This document shows, in pieces, positions 1-8,657 of a DNA stretch of 64,000 nucleotides (position 1 is the first letter of the stretch; every line of letters begins with the position of its first letter). A program made the position numbers and the translations under genes. The DNA is taken from positions 248,001-312,000 of the forward strand of contig CAWCPF010000004.1 in the NCBI GenBank assembly GCA_963797485.1, given 5' to 3'. The DNA is from CAWAND01 sp963797485. GTDB taxonomy: Bacteria; Chloroflexota; Anaerolineae; Anaerolineales; E44-bin32. The notes under the pieces were generated by a model, which ran no database searches, was not told where the DNA came from, and saw nothing but the letters and a program-made list of their open reading frames with translations.

Positions 1-1
1 C

Positions 2-901
2 CGGGCTGCCCTAAGCTGGTCGCTTGCAGGCGACCCGGAACCGGGACTGCGGCTTATTGCGGTTCTGGGGGTATGCTGGCGCATCCGCAGCTACCTGATT
101 GAAGGCTTTCACTGGGCCGAACGCCTGCTCGAAGTCGGCACGAACGTTGCGCCGGAGCTGCGCGCCAATGCCCTCAGCAGCGCCAGCAGCCTGCTGGCCT
201 GCCAATTGGGCAACTATGCCGAGGCCGAGCGGATGAGCCTCGAAGCGTTGGGTCTTGCGCGTCAGAGCGGTGACAAGCGTTCCATTGCCAGCGCTTTGGA
301 CGCACGGGGGACGGCCCTGATGGAATCCCATGCGGCAGACGCGAGGCTATGCTTCGATGAAGCCCTTGCCCTGTTCGGAGCACTAGATGACCAATGGCGT
401 ATCGCCGAAACGCTAAACAGGCTTGGGGAAGTGATCCGGCTGGAAGGTGACGACGAATTGGCGGAACAACACTATCAGCAAGCGCTGTCCCGTTTCCGCC
501 AAATCGGCTGGGGTGCACCTTCGGTGCTGCACAACCTCGCCTATATGGCGCAACACCAGAAGGATTACGAACGCGCACGGTCGCTGTTCGCTGAGGCGTT
601 GACGTTCTCCCAGGAACTGCAGGACAGGCTTTCCATTGCCAGTTGCCTGGTTGGATTGGCAGGTATTCTCGGAGTTCTGGGGGAGCCGCAGCGGGCGGTG
701 CGGCTTTTCGGCGCCGCCGAGGCTCTGCGGGACAACCTAGGCGCGCAAATCCAGCCAGCAGACCGCCTCGACTACGAGAGCAACTTGGCGGTTTCGCGCG
801 CCCAACTCGAACCCGCAATCTTCGAGACAACCTGGGCCGAGGGCCGTGCCCTGTCGCTCGAGCAGGCCGCCGCATCTGCCCTCGAACGCAGCGACGCATA
901 A
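2..901 (+). CDS. TPR-rich C-terminus of a large ATPase-type transcriptional regulator (5' truncated)
   Basis: The reading frame is open from the window edge to a TAA stop, so only the last ~299 residues are present. They form repeated helical pairs of the tetratricopeptide type (for example NYAEAERMSLEALGLARQSG and ELAEQHYQQALSRFRQIG). The end, with a W-x-EGRALSLEQA segment, is typical of the C-terminus of LuxR/SARP-like or winged-helix 'predicted ATPase' regulators, in which an NB-ARC-like ATPase is followed by TPRs. The DNA-binding and ATPase parts would lie upstream of the window. The family assignment is by resemblance only; the target genes cannot be told. Confidence 0.75.
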   Translation, partial: RAALSWSLAGDPEPGLRLIAVLGVCWRIRSYLIEGFHWAERLLEVGTNVAPELRANALSSASSLLACQLGNYAEAERMSLEALGLARQSGDKRSIASALDARGTALMESHAADARLCFDEALALFGALDDQWRIAETLNRLGEVIRLEGDDELAEQHYQQALSRFRQIGWGAPSVLHNLAYMAQHQKDYERARSLFAEALTFSQELQDRLSIASCLVGLAGILGVLGEPQRAVRLFGAAEALRDNLGAQIQPADRLDYESNLAVSRAQLEPAIFETTWAEGRALSLEQAAASALERSDA

Positions 902-1187
902 GGCTTTCCTGAGTGGCCGATGTCCTCGGGATTGCGCGGAAGAACGATGAGCCAATCTCTTGCGGCTCGGATTCGGGCGAGTCCTACGCTGTATCATCGG
1001 GCGCGATGGGCCCCCACGTAACACACTGCCCGCTCCGAGCGAATTCTCCGGAGAGCGAAGCGGCCGCACGCATCAGTTCACCCCCCTGCGGCAAGGCAGC
1101 CGCCAGCTGCCAGGAATCCCGGCCCGCGACCACCTTGGCGAATTTACATCACCCTTGTCCCCGATCTGGCAATCACCCTTATTCAGG

Positions 1188-1259
1188 AGGCGACGACGGG
1201 ATTCGAACCCGTGGATGAGGGTTTTGCAGACCCTTGCCTTACCACTTGGCTACGTCGCC
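1188..1259 (-). tRNA. tRNA-Cys (GCA)
   Basis: On the minus strand the sequence folds as a cloverleaf: the 7-bp acceptor GGCGACG pairs with CGTCGCC, the anticodon stem GGGTC/GACCC-type arm presents GCA, and the T-loop has GGGTTCGAATCCC. The discriminator is U and CCA is not encoded (CCT follows). It is followed on the same strand order by tRNA-Gly upstream at 1360-1431. Confidence 0.95.
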
Positions 1260-1265
1260 GAAATG

Positions 1266-1356
1266 AAGCTGTCAGCCCTCAGCTCTCAGCCATCAGCTAG
1301 AGCACCCATCCCTCATTCGGGTTAGCTGATCGCTGACGGCTGTAAGCTGACAGCTT
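1266..1356. repeat. Imperfect inverted repeat of CAGCT/AGCTG units between two tRNA genes
   Basis: The 100-bp spacer between tRNA-Cys and tRNA-Gly is built from short units (GTCAGC, CTCAGCT, ATCAGCT, then AGCTGAT, GCTGAC, AGCTGACAG). Its ends, AAGCTGTCAG at 1266-1275 and CTGACAGCTT at 1347-1356, are perfect reverse complements, so the whole spacer can form a long imperfect hairpin. It may be a dispersed palindromic repeat element inserted between tRNAs, or a processing or termination structure. Copy number elsewhere cannot be seen from here. Confidence 0.6.
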
Positions 1357-1359
1357 GAG

Positions 1360-1431
<72 letters not shown>

Positions 1432-1537
1432 ATCGAGCAACCGAAGCATACCTTTAAGGGGGTTGGGCGTCAAGCCAACCCGGCCGCGACAGGGCAGCGG
1501 CGCCTTCCACTCCTCCTCCGGGGCGCCAACCGGCGGT

Positions 1538-1555
1538 TTGTGAAGAAATTCACTA
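1538..1555. promoter_or_regulatory. CRP/FNR- or Rex-like palindrome upstream of thrC
   Basis: TTGTGAA-GAAA-TTCACTA matches the 18-bp palindrome seen at six other places in the window, with one arm mismatch. It lies 98 bp before the thrC start and about 28 bp upstream of a candidate promoter (TTGTGA at 1583-1588, 17-bp spacer, TACAGT at 1606-1611). This places its centre near -71, a position used by activators of the CRP type. The regulator is unknown. Confidence 0.5.
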
Positions 1556-1652
1556 ACCAGGCCAAGCGGCCTTGGGCCCGGGTTGTGAGCCCGGCCGGTC
1601 TGGAGTACAGTCCACCCGCCAACTTCGGCCGCTCGACAGGCACACCAAACCC

Positions 1653-2813
1653 ATGCCCAGCTACCTTTCTCGGCTCGAATGCCCCGAATGCCGCACGGCC
1701 TTCTCGGCCGATTTGATCCAGACCATCTGCCAGGATTGCCAATCCCCTATTCTGGCCGGCTATGATCTGGCCCGGCTGGGGCGCGACCGCGACCGGGCGG
1801 AGTTTGCCCGCCGGCCATCGGGCCTGTGGCGCTGGGCCGAGCTCTTGCCGGTGGCCGATCCGGCCCTCAGGACCGACCTGGGAGAGGGGGACACTCCCCT
1901 CTTGGCAGCAAGCAAGCTCGGACAGGACCTGGGGCTGCCCCGACTTTATATTAAGGAAGAAGGCCTCAATCCAACCGGCACCTTCAAGGCCCGTGGCCTG
2001 GCCATGGCCGTATCACGTGCGGTTGAACTGGGGATCACCGACTTCGTGATCCCGACCGCCGGCAATGCCGGCGGGGCGCTGGCGGCTTATGCCGCGCGAG
2101 CGGGTGTCCGCGCCCATGTGTACATGCCGGCCGACGCGCCCATGCTCAACCAGATCGAAGTCAGACTGCACGGGGCCGACCTGCACCTGGTCGAAGGGTT
2201 GATCGACGAAGCCTCCCGCCAGGCCGCCGAAGCGGCCCGAGCCCATGGCTGGTTCAACGCTTCCACATTTCGCGAGCCCTATCGCGTCGAAGGCAAGAAG
2301 ACCCTGGGGCTCGAGCTGGCCGAGGCCTTCGAGTGGCATTTGCCCGATGTCATCATCTACCCGACCGGCGGCGGCACCGGCCTGGTGGGCATGTGGAAGG
2401 CCTTTGATGAACTCGAGGCACTGGGTTGGATTGGCTCTGAACGCCCCAAGATGGTCAGTGTGCAGGCCAGCGGCTGCGCCCCGATCGTACGCGCCATTGA
2501 AAATGGCGATGAGCGCGCCCGGCCGTGGGTGGACGCCCATACAATTGCCTCCGGCCTGAGAGTGCCGTCGGTGTTCGCTGACCGCTTGATTCTCAAGGCC
2601 ATCCGCAATTCGGGGGGCACGGCCGTGGCCGTCGACGACGATCAGATCACGCAAGCCCAGATGGACCTCGCGTGGCGGGAGGGCGTCCTGGCCTGCCCTG
2701 AAGGCGCGGCCACCCTGGCGGGTGTGAAGAAGCTGCTAGCCACCGGCTGGCTTAGCCCCGGCGCGTCGGTGGTCCTGTTCAACACCGGGTCGGGTCTAAA
2801 ATACCTGGAATAG
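1653..2813 (+). CDS. thrC: Threonine synthase
   Basis: PLP-dependent enzyme that converts O-phospho-L-homoserine to threonine, the last step of threonine synthesis in the cytoplasm. 386 residues. An N-terminal zinc-ribbon-like knot has C10-x2-C13 and C26-x2-C29, common in the shorter threonine synthases. K112 in GTFKARG is the Schiff-base lysine, PTAGNAGGA binds the PLP phosphate side, and YPTGGGTGLVGMW is the glycine-rich loop. The ATG at 1653 was chosen because homologues begin with the zinc ribbon; the frame stays open upstream. It has its own leader with a palindromic site and stands just before the methyltransferase gene. A related fold-type II PLP enzyme is less likely, because the zinc ribbon and length fit ThrC. 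Confidence 0.9.
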   Translation: MPSYLSRLECPECRTAFSADLIQTICQDCQSPILAGYDLARLGRDRDRAEFARRPSGLWRWAELLPVADPALRTDLGEGDTPLLAASKLGQDLGLPRLYIKEEGLNPTGTFKARGLAMAVSRAVELGITDFVIPTAGNAGGALAAYAARAGVRAHVYMPADAPMLNQIEVRLHGADLHLVEGLIDEASRQAAEAARAHGWFNASTFREPYRVEGKKTLGLELAEAFEWHLPDVIIYPTGGGTGLVGMWKAFDELEALGWIGSERPKMVSVQASGCAPIVRAIENGDERARPWVDAHTIASGLRVPSVFADRLILKAIRNSGGTAVAVDDDQITQAQMDLAWREGVLACPEGAATLAGVKKLLATGWLSPGASVVLFNTGSGLKYLE

Positions 2814-2838
2814 CGGTTGAGCACTGCGAGGCACGCGT

Positions 2839-3951
2839 TTGGGCCAACTGAAAGCACTGCCCGTCGACCAGATTCTTCTCGGGGACAGCCTCGAGCTCCT
2901 TCCCCAGTTGCCCCCGGCGTCTGTGGACCTGGTCTTCGCCGACCCCCCCTACAACCTCCAGCTCAGCCAAACCCTTTATCGCCCTAACATGACGCGTGTC
3001 GAGGGGGTGGACGAGGCCTGGGACCGATTTGAGGATTTCGAGTCCTACGATCGGTTCAGCCGGGCCTGGCTGGAAGCGTGCCGGCGGGCCCTCAAGCCCA
3101 ACGGCAGCCTGTGGGTCATTGGGACCTACCACAATATCTTCCGTCTGGGCGCCATCATGCAGGACCTTGGCTTCTGGTTTCTCAACGATGTGGTGTGGGT
3201 CAAGACCAACCCCATGCCGAATTTCCGCGGCGTCCGTTTCACCAACGCCCACGAAACCCTGATCTGGGCCGCCCGGGACCAGAAGTCGCGCTATACATTC
3301 AACTACCACGCTATGAAGTCTATGAACGGCGATGTGCAGATGCGCAGCGATTGGGTCATCCCCATTTGTTCTGGATCGGAACGGCTGAAGATCGACGGGA
3401 CCCGGGCCCATCCCACACAAAAACCCGAGGCGCTGCTCTACCGTATCCTGCTGGCCTCCACACGGCCGGGTGACCTGGTCCTGGACCCGTTTTTTGGCAC
3501 CGGGACCACCGGCGCCGTTGCCAAACGACTGCATCGGCATTGGCTGGGGATCGAACAAAACCCGGAGTACGTGTCCCTGGCCCAGGCGCGTATCGAGCGT
3601 CAGACGGTCGAGCCATTCGACGCACAAGCGATGGATGTGCGCGACCGCAAGCGCGCCTCGCCTCGGCTGGCGTTCGCCAGGCTGCTCGAGCTCAACTTGG
3701 TCCGCCCCGGCCAGGCGTTGTTCTTTATGGGCGACATCCAGCGGCAGGCCACGGTCAAACCGGATGGCAGGCTTCGCATGGATGGGTTTGAGGGCTCGAT
3801 CCATCAGGTCGGAAGACGCCTGAAAGACGGCGCGCCCTGCAACGGCTGGGAACACTGGTTCTACACCGATGGAGAGGGCGAGCTGAAACCGATTGACGAC
3901 TTGAGGCAGCAGGCCCGGGGGCTGCTGGGCGCTGAAGGACAGGGCATCTGA
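2839..3951 (+). CDS. CcrM-like N6-adenine DNA methyltransferase (beta class) with RAMA domain
   Basis: 370 residues. The catalytic DPPYNL at 35-40 comes first and the AdoMet-binding motif DPFFGTGTTG near 218 comes later, the order of beta-class N6-adenine methylases such as CcrM and M.HinfI. HPTQKPEALLYRI precedes the AdoMet motif as usual. After about residue 270 a C-terminal RAMA-type domain follows (LVRPGQALFF ... CNGWEHWFY), as in CcrM. The family usually methylates GANTC; that specificity is inference. No restriction endonuclease gene is adjacent, so it looks like an orphan, regulatory-type methylase. The start is a TTG 26 bases after thrC; a later start is possible but would cut into the first strand before DPPY. 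Confidence 0.88.
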   Translation: MGQLKALPVDQILLGDSLELLPQLPPASVDLVFADPPYNLQLSQTLYRPNMTRVEGVDEAWDRFEDFESYDRFSRAWLEACRRALKPNGSLWVIGTYHNIFRLGAIMQDLGFWFLNDVVWVKTNPMPNFRGVRFTNAHETLIWAARDQKSRYTFNYHAMKSMNGDVQMRSDWVIPICSGSERLKIDGTRAHPTQKPEALLYRILLASTRPGDLVLDPFFGTGTTGAVAKRLHRHWLGIEQNPEYVSLAQARIERQTVEPFDAQAMDVRDRKRASPRLAFARLLELNLVRPGQALFFMGDIQRQATVKPDGRLRMDGFEGSIHQVGRRLKDGAPCNGWEHWFYTDGEGELKPIDDLRQQARGLLGAEGQGI

Positions 3952-3985
3952 AATCCCCATGGGAGCATCCCGTCGCCGGCTGAAT

Positions 3986-4008
3986 GAAAACACCCCGTTG
4001 CCGGGGTG
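3986..4008 (-). terminator. Rho-independent terminator of tRNA-Phe
   Basis: A perfect 7-bp stem, CACCCCG at 3991-3997 with CGGGGTG at 4002-4008 (loop TTGC), is followed on the minus strand by TTTTC. It lies 24 bp past the 3' end of tRNA-Phe. Confidence 0.8.
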
Positions 4009-4031
4009 CACGTTCGGTTAACGTTCTCAGG

Positions 4032-4104
4032 TGCCGAGAGTCAGAATCGAACTGACGACCCCGCGATTTTCAGTCGCGTGCTCTACCAACTGAGCTATCT
4101 CGGC
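4032..4104 (-). tRNA. tRNA-Phe (GAA)
   Basis: Minus-strand cloverleaf with acceptor GCCGAGA/TCTCGGC, D-arm GCTCAGTTGGTAGAGC, anticodon arm CGACT-GAA-AATCG and T-arm GTCAGTTCGATTCTGAC. Discriminator A; CC but not the final A of CCA follows in the DNA. Confidence 0.97.
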
Positions 4105-4167
4105 GTGGGTGCGATTTTACCGTCCCATTTGGGGGAGTGTCAAGCAAGGGCGCGCCTCGAGCCGCCG

Positions 4168-5302
4168 TCATCCCGGCGGCATCCCGGGCACTTTCGAAAG
4201 CGCCTCGGACAGGCTGTCAAACACCGGCGCGCCGTACTCCTCCAGTCGACCTCGTTTGGGTCCAGGAGGGCTGATCCCGAGAGGGGTCAGGTCGAGTTGG
4301 ATGCCCAAACCCGCTAGGCGCTTGCAGGCCTCCGAAGCGCTCAGCAGCCCCTTGACTGAATCCTCGAATACATACACCTGCGCGCCTTGCAGGCGGTCAA
4401 ACTCCGGGTTCGAATGTCCGGACTGCACTCCCAGGGCGGCGGTTAGCGCCTTGGCTTGGTCGCCCATCAAGACCATGGCCAGGGCGGCCAGGGCGTGTAC
4501 ACCGGACGGCTTCAAGAACTGCCCCAGATCGAGGCCCTGCTGCGTCGCCAGCCAGCCGACTCCGCCACCCCCGATGATCGGAACGGCGTCCAACCCGACC
4601 ACCTGGCGCCCAAATTCGGCCTCGGGAGTGTCGAAAAACCCATCCGGAGGCGAAGACGGCCGATTGGTGAAGATCACCGCCGCATGGTCTGGCTGATCGA
4701 TCCACGCCAATAGCCGGCCCTGGGCCGTCTTCGACAGGTTGGGCTTGTCGAATAAGGTCAGGTAGCTCTGCGTATCGAGAATTCGGCTCTCGTTGGTACG
4801 TCTGAGAAAACACCCGACTCCCCAGAGCCAATTCCTGAAACAGGTGGTGGGTGGGCGAGCCGTCGATGCGGCGGGACCGTCTGAGGAGCTGTATCACTCT
4901 GGCGGCCTTGACGGGATCGGAGACCCCCTCCACAAGCAGTTGCTCCGAGCGAGCCAGAGGTTTCAATTTCTGGTCGCCGGCCGCCAGATCGGCGACGAAG
5001 CCGGCGACATCGGGCCAAGGCAGGTGGTGCGGCGATGCGGCCGGCAGGGGCGGCTGGTCGGGCAGATCGGCCTCGACCCCGGCGGCCCATGCTTGTCGCA
5101 GGAGCAGGCAGGCGCACATGGCGCTCGCTTCCCATTCACTGGTGACGCCGGCCGCCTCGAACAGATCGATTTCTTCTTGAGTCGCTGAGCGATCCGCAAA
5201 ACCCAGCGACGCCGCCGTCAGGCGAATGGTCTCCTGCAGGGCACGGTGATAGCCGCCCGGGGTCAAGAGCACACTGTCCATGTCGAAGAGCAAAATCTGC
5301 AT
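4168..5302 (-). CDS. HAD-superfamily hydrolase (single frameshift)
   Basis: The first frame begins MQILLFDMDSVL, with the HAD nucleophile pair D7 and D9, and continues to about 4785. The rest (FDKPNL-like segment, a VIFTNRPS motif II, a conserved lysine region, and YVFEDSVKGLLSA as the terminal acidic motif) is in another frame, down to a TGA at 4168-4170. One extra base lies at GAATTC, 4779-4784; removing one T joins the frames into a protein of about 378 residues. All four HAD motifs are then present, with a large helical cap insert, so it would be active. Substrate unknown; distant relatives are phosphatases. The ATG at 5300-5302 places the DxD motif at the usual distance from the N-terminus. 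Confidence 0.75.
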
Positions 5303-5354
5303 CGGGAACGGGCTTTCTGTCTGATCCGGTCTGGATTCGAGGTCGATGGATGGG

Positions 5355-6323
5355 CTAACCCATGGCCGCCAGGCGGGCCTGCAGCAGCGAGTCAATTGCG
5401 GCCATGGTGGCCTGGTCCAGCGCCCACTCCGCGGCCGGGGCAGTGTTTTCGATCTGGTCCGGCCGACGCGCGCCGACGATGGCCGCCGTGACTTCAGGGC
5501 GCGCCAACGTCCAGGCGATGGCCAGCTGGGCGGCGGTATGTCCCGACTGCGCCGCCAGGTCGCTGAGCCCCTCGGCCAGGGACATATTGGCTTCCAGTTC
5601 GGGCGAGTTGAATTGGTGGCCCGTCCGCCGATGGTCGTCCTCGGGCAGCGAAGCCACCCATTCGGGTGTGACCTTGCCGGTGAGCAGCCCGCGCTCCATG
5701 GGGCTGTAGACGATCACACCGATGGCTTCTTGCGCGCAGAAGCCGAGGGTTTCGTTCTCAACCCCCCGCCGGAGCATGCTGTACGGGGGCTGGAGGGAGG
5801 CGATGCGGCCATGAGGCTGAAGGCGCCTCATTTGTTCCGGATTGAAATTCGATACCCCTCCGTAGCGAATCTTCCCCGCCTGGATTAGAGACACGATCGC
5901 CTGCCACCCCTCCTCGATCTGATCCCGCGGATCGGGCCAATGAATTTGATACAGGTCGATCGTCTCTACTCCCAGTCGCCGGAGACTGTCTTCGGCTTCG
6001 CCGATCACCGACTCGGCTTTGAGTGAGCGGTAGATGTGACGATCTTCCCCCCAAACCTGGCCGCATTTGGTGGCGATGATCGGTCGCTCGGACAAGCCCG
6101 CAATCGCCCGGCCGACGACCTCTTCCGAATGGCCCAAGCCGTACACGGCGGCTGTGTCGATCCAATTGATGCCAAGATCGAGGGCGGCGTGGATGGTCTC
6201 GATGGACCGCTCATCATCCTGGGCTCCCCATCCCCAAGCCCAGCCCCCGCCGCCCATGGCCCAGGTTCCCAGGCCGATACGCGTCAGGTCCAGGTCGGTC
6301 CAACCGAGACGTTTGCGCTCCAT
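5355..6323 (-). CDS. Aldo/keto reductase
   Basis: 322 residues with a TIM-barrel AKR signature. The catalytic tetrad is visible: D56 and Y61 in WIDTAAVYG, K86 in IIATKCGQ and H128 in LYQIHWPD. NADPH-binding elements near the end include AIVGARRPDQIEN. It resembles the AKR11/YajO-like general-stress reductases that reduce small aldehydes with NADPH in the cytosol; the physiological substrate is not known. The frame is intact, and it lies on the same strand as the downstream HAD gene with only about 50 bases between them, so the two may be co-transcribed. Confidence 0.9.
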   Translation of the reverse strand: MERKRLGWTDLDLTRIGLGTWAMGGGGWAWGWGAQDDERSIETIHAALDLGINWIDTAAVYGLGHSEEVVGRAIAGLSERPIIATKCGQVWGEDRHIYRSLKAESVIGEAEDSLRRLGVETIDLYQIHWPDPRDQIEEGWQAIVSLIQAGKIRYGGVSNFNPEQMRRLQPHGRIASLQPPYSMLRRGVENETLGFCAQEAIGVIVYSPMERGLLTGKVTPEWVASLPEDDHRRTGHQFNSPELEANMSLAEGLSDLAAQSGHTAAQLAIAWTLARPEVTAAIVGARRPDQIENTAPAAEWALDQATMAAIDSLLQARLAAMG

Positions 6324-6375
6324 GCTTAACCACTCCTTGAGGGTGATCGGTCTAAGTCCAGCCGCCGATGGCCTT

Positions 6376-7158
6376 TCAACCCCTAAGCCGAACGAGATCG
6401 ATGGACTCCACTTCCAGGACTTGAGGCTCCAAAGTCGGGATGACCCCGAAGCGTAGACCTCCTTCGACGGAGGCGACGGCGTACTGGTTGTCGATCCATG
6501 TCACAAAGCCCAATGGACCCCGGGGCACCGACGGGACCTCAAGGACGACGGCATCATCCACACGGAAATGTGCCCGCTGATGGTCCCAGCTGATCTCGTA
6601 GTCGTGCCACTGTCCAACATCGGTGTCCAGCAGGGCTTCATGATACGTCACACTGCGGAAGGCTGAGCTCATAACCAGCCGACGCAAGACGCCGATCCGG
6701 GAGAGAAGCACGGCGACGAAAGCCGGGCCGGCCAACAAGACGGGTGAAATGGCTGGACCCCGTAGACACTGGGCCTTCCATCCCCAACCGCGACGGCCGG
6801 GAACCAGAGCAATATCGTTTGGTTCGGAAGCGTAGAAGAACCAGATAGCGTGCGGCGAAGCGGGAAGTTTTCTGGCGGCGCCCGCCTGGCCAAAACTCAG
6901 ATTGAACGGATCGTTCCAAAAACCGAACCCCAAGGTCCCCTGAGGCTGGGAGGAACCCGCCCGGGCGCGGAGCCGCAGGCGTGCCCCGTTCGTCCACGGA
7001 AATTGCCCGCGGGGAAGTCTGCGGTGATCGTCCAGTTGAGCGTTGGCATACCCCTGAGGCTTGGCCGGGATCTGAAGTATGGCGTCCTGATCTGATGTGG
7101 CGGCGACGTGTCCACCCCCAAGTTCCAGCGGCGCCAGCGCGAATCGCATGCCACTCAT
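6376..7158 (-). CDS. Hypothetical protein with concanavalin A-like (LamG-type) fold
   Basis: 260 residues, no signal peptide and no clear membrane segment apart from a hydrophobic stretch (ISPVLLAGPAFVAVLLSRIG) near residue 140. The C-terminal half carries the beta-jelly-roll signature WHDYEISWDHQRAHFRVDD followed by GPLGFVTWIDNQ, which is what LamG/GH16-like lectin domains show where the sheet is built. No catalytic E-x-D-x-x-E of GH16 is visible, so a binding or structural role is more likely. An alternative start is the ATG 9 bases downstream. Divergent from the MBL-fold gene, with the 73-bp gap holding the latter's promoter. Confidence 0.6.
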   Translation of the reverse strand: MSGMRFALAPLELGGGHVAATSDQDAILQIPAKPQGYANAQLDDHRRLPRGQFPWTNGARLRLRARAGSSQPQGTLGFGFWNDPFNLSFGQAGAARKLPASPHAIWFFYASEPNDIALVPGRRGWGWKAQCLRGPAISPVLLAGPAFVAVLLSRIGVLRRLVMSSAFRSVTYHEALLDTDVGQWHDYEISWDHQRAHFRVDDAVVLEVPSVPRGPLGFVTWIDNQYAVASVEGGLRFGVIPTLEPQVLEVESIDLVRLRG

Positions 7159-7175
7159 GCCCCGATTATAGGCTT

Positions 7176-7205
7176 TTGCCGGTCCCTAAACGCCTCGTGT
7201 ATAAT
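7176..7205 (+). promoter_or_regulatory. Sigma-70-type promoter of the MBL-fold gene
   Basis: TTGCCG at 7176-7181, an 18-bp spacer and a perfect TATAAT at 7200-7205, 27 bp before the ATG. The leader contains a GGAGG ribosome-binding site. Confidence 0.7.
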
Positions 7206-7231
7206 CTCGCGGGCACCCCTCTGGAGGTGGC

Positions 7232-7876
7232 ATGGAGATCACCTGGCACGGCCTTGCATGCTTTCGATTGACCCAGCGCGGCTTGGCGACGGTTGTGACT
7301 GACCCTTTCGACGCCGGCAGCGGGCTGCCGGCGCTCAAACTGAAAGCGGACGTGGTGACCCTCAGCCGCAACTCAGCCGATCATGCCGGCCTGAAGAACG
7401 TCCGAAGCGGTTATCGAGCCGTCGTCAGTCCGGGTGAATACGAGATCGGCGGCGTGTTCATCACCGGGATAGAGCTTGATGGCCAGAAGGACGGCAAGGC
7501 CGATGACCGCCTCAGGAATTTGCTTTTCGTCTTCGAGTATGAAGACGTCACGCTGGTTCACCTCGGAGAGTTGAGCTCCGTCCCTTCGCAATCTCAAATC
7601 GAGGCCTTGGGGACTGTCGACGTCGCCATGGTTCCCGTGGGCGGCGGCTCGGCACTCAACCCCGCTCAGGCGGCCGAAACCATCAGCTTGATTGAACCTT
7701 CACTGGTCATCCCGATGCGGTACAAGACCGGCAAGGAGAAAGGCGAGCTTGGCATGTTGGAGCCTTTCTTGTCAGAAATGGGGATCTCGAAAGGTGAGCC
7801 GCTGCCTTCGCTTAAGGTCAGCAAGAGCGGACTGTCCGAGGAAACCCAAGTCGTTGTGCTCGAGCGCAGCGAATGA
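7232..7876 (+). CDS. MBL-fold protein lacking the canonical metal motif (COG2220-like)
   Basis: 214 residues with the layout of small metallo-beta-lactamase-fold hydrolases of the UlaG/COG2220 type: an opening ITWHGLACFRL, a VVTDPF strand, then VVTLSRNSADHAG where HxHxDH is expected, a YEIGGVFITGI strand and a VAMVPVGGG motif. Only the last D-H of HxHxDH is kept (residues 50-51), so metal binding and hydrolase activity are doubtful. Good promoter and GGAGG site. A small conserved gene lies 60 bases downstream and probably shares the transcript. The family assignment is strong; the function is unknown. Confidence 0.75.
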   Translation: MEITWHGLACFRLTQRGLATVVTDPFDAGSGLPALKLKADVVTLSRNSADHAGLKNVRSGYRAVVSPGEYEIGGVFITGIELDGQKDGKADDRLRNLLFVFEYEDVTLVHLGELSSVPSQSQIEALGTVDVAMVPVGGGSALNPAQAAETISLIEPSLVIPMRYKTGKEKGELGMLEPFLSEMGISKGEPLPSLKVSKSGLSEETQVVVLERSE

Positions 7877-7935
7877 ACCCGGGTCACGGCGGCTCAAGGT
7901 CCGTAGCCAAGGGCCGCGGCTGAGGAAAATCACGG

Positions 7936-8238
7936 ATGACAGTCAAGCTCTTGATGACGTGGGATATCATCCCCGGCCAGGAACAGGAGTACTTTGAGTT
8001 CGTCGTCCGCGAATTCGTCCCCGGGATGCAGAAGCTCGGCATTCAACCTACCGAGGCCTGGTACACGACCTATGGCGAGCGGCCTCAGATTCTGACCGGC
8101 GGTGTGACCGATAGCCTGGGCGAAATGGAGACGGCCCTCGGCTCCGAAGACTGGGGAACCCTGAAGGAAAGCCTCCTCAAATTCGTCACCAACTTCGAGT
8201 GGAAAGTCGTGCCCGCCACGGGCGGCTTTCAGATGTAG
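7936..8238 (+). CDS. Small conserved protein, possible dimeric alpha/beta-barrel fold
   Basis: 100 residues, soluble and acidic. The pattern (VKLLMTWDIIPGQEQEYFEFV ... TEAWYTTYGERPQILTGGV ... WGTLKESLLKF) is a beta-alpha-beta repeat like the NIPSNAP/ABM-type ferredoxin-like barrels that act as small oxygenases or binding proteins. No catalytic residues can be assigned. It follows the MBL-fold gene and is closed by a strong terminator, so the two form a short operon. Confidence 0.65.
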   Translation: MTVKLLMTWDIIPGQEQEYFEFVVREFVPGMQKLGIQPTEAWYTTYGERPQILTGGVTDSLGEMETALGSEDWGTLKESLLKFVTNFEWKVVPATGGFQM

Positions 8239-8247
8239 CCCAAATCA

Positions 8248-8278
8248 TCGAGCGGTCCGGATGGACCGCTCGAGTTTT
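8248..8278 (+). terminator. Rho-independent terminator
   Basis: An 11-bp perfect stem, TCGAGCGGTCC at 8248-8258 with GGACCGCTCGA at 8263-8273, loop GGAT, followed by GTTTT. Confidence 0.92.
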
Positions 8279-8357
8279 GATATCCCTTTGTGGCTGCAAT
8301 GGAGCTTGCTGTGCCCGGCTGCGCGGGTCCGCCAGCCGGCCGCATCCCGGCGAACCG

Positions 8358-8657
8358 TCAGTCTTCGCTCGGGACAGGTGAAGAAGTTTTCTTCTCTGTC
8401 TCAGTCTTGACCTTCGAGGTCGTGTCGGTCGAATTTACCGAGGCGCTGGTCGATGGGTGTGAGGTGGCGTGTTTCGACGAGCGATTGTCGGTGACGTAGA
8501 AACCCGACCCCTTGAAGACAATTCCGGCGGGCTGAAAGAGTTTTCGCAACGTCTTCTGGCCGCACTCGGGGCACTTGGTCAGGGTTTTGTCGATGAATCT
8601 CTGTTGACGGTCAAATTGCACACCGCAGTTTTCACACCTATAAGAGTAAACGGGCAT
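8358..8657 (-). CDS. FmdB-family zinc-ribbon protein
   Basis: 99 residues. The first 50 are the FmdB/CxxC_CxxC_SSSS domain: MPVYSYRCENCG, then TKCPECGQKTLRKLFQPAG, so C8-x2-C11 and C29-x2-C32 form one zinc ribbon, followed by the usual GIVFKGSGFYVTDNR strand. The rest is a Ser/Thr/Lys-rich low-complexity tail. Members are widespread and short; a regulatory role is proposed for FmdB but is not established. It has the opposite orientation to the genes on either side and ends 80 bp from the terminator of the neighbouring operon. Confidence 0.9.
   Translation of the reverse strand: MPVYSYRCENCGVQFDRQQRFIDKTLTKCPECGQKTLRKLFQPAGIVFKGSGFYVTDNRSSKHATSHPSTSASVNSTDTTSKVKTETEKKTSSPVPSED

Noticed and set aside
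913..1325. Two short open frames next to tRNA-Cys
   Set aside because: They run through the tRNA gene and have no protein-like features; 902-1187 holds nothing I can support.
2839..3951. Restriction-modification system around the methylase
   Set aside because: No endonuclease or specificity gene is adjacent; the RAMA domain and motif order fit an orphan CcrM-like enzyme.
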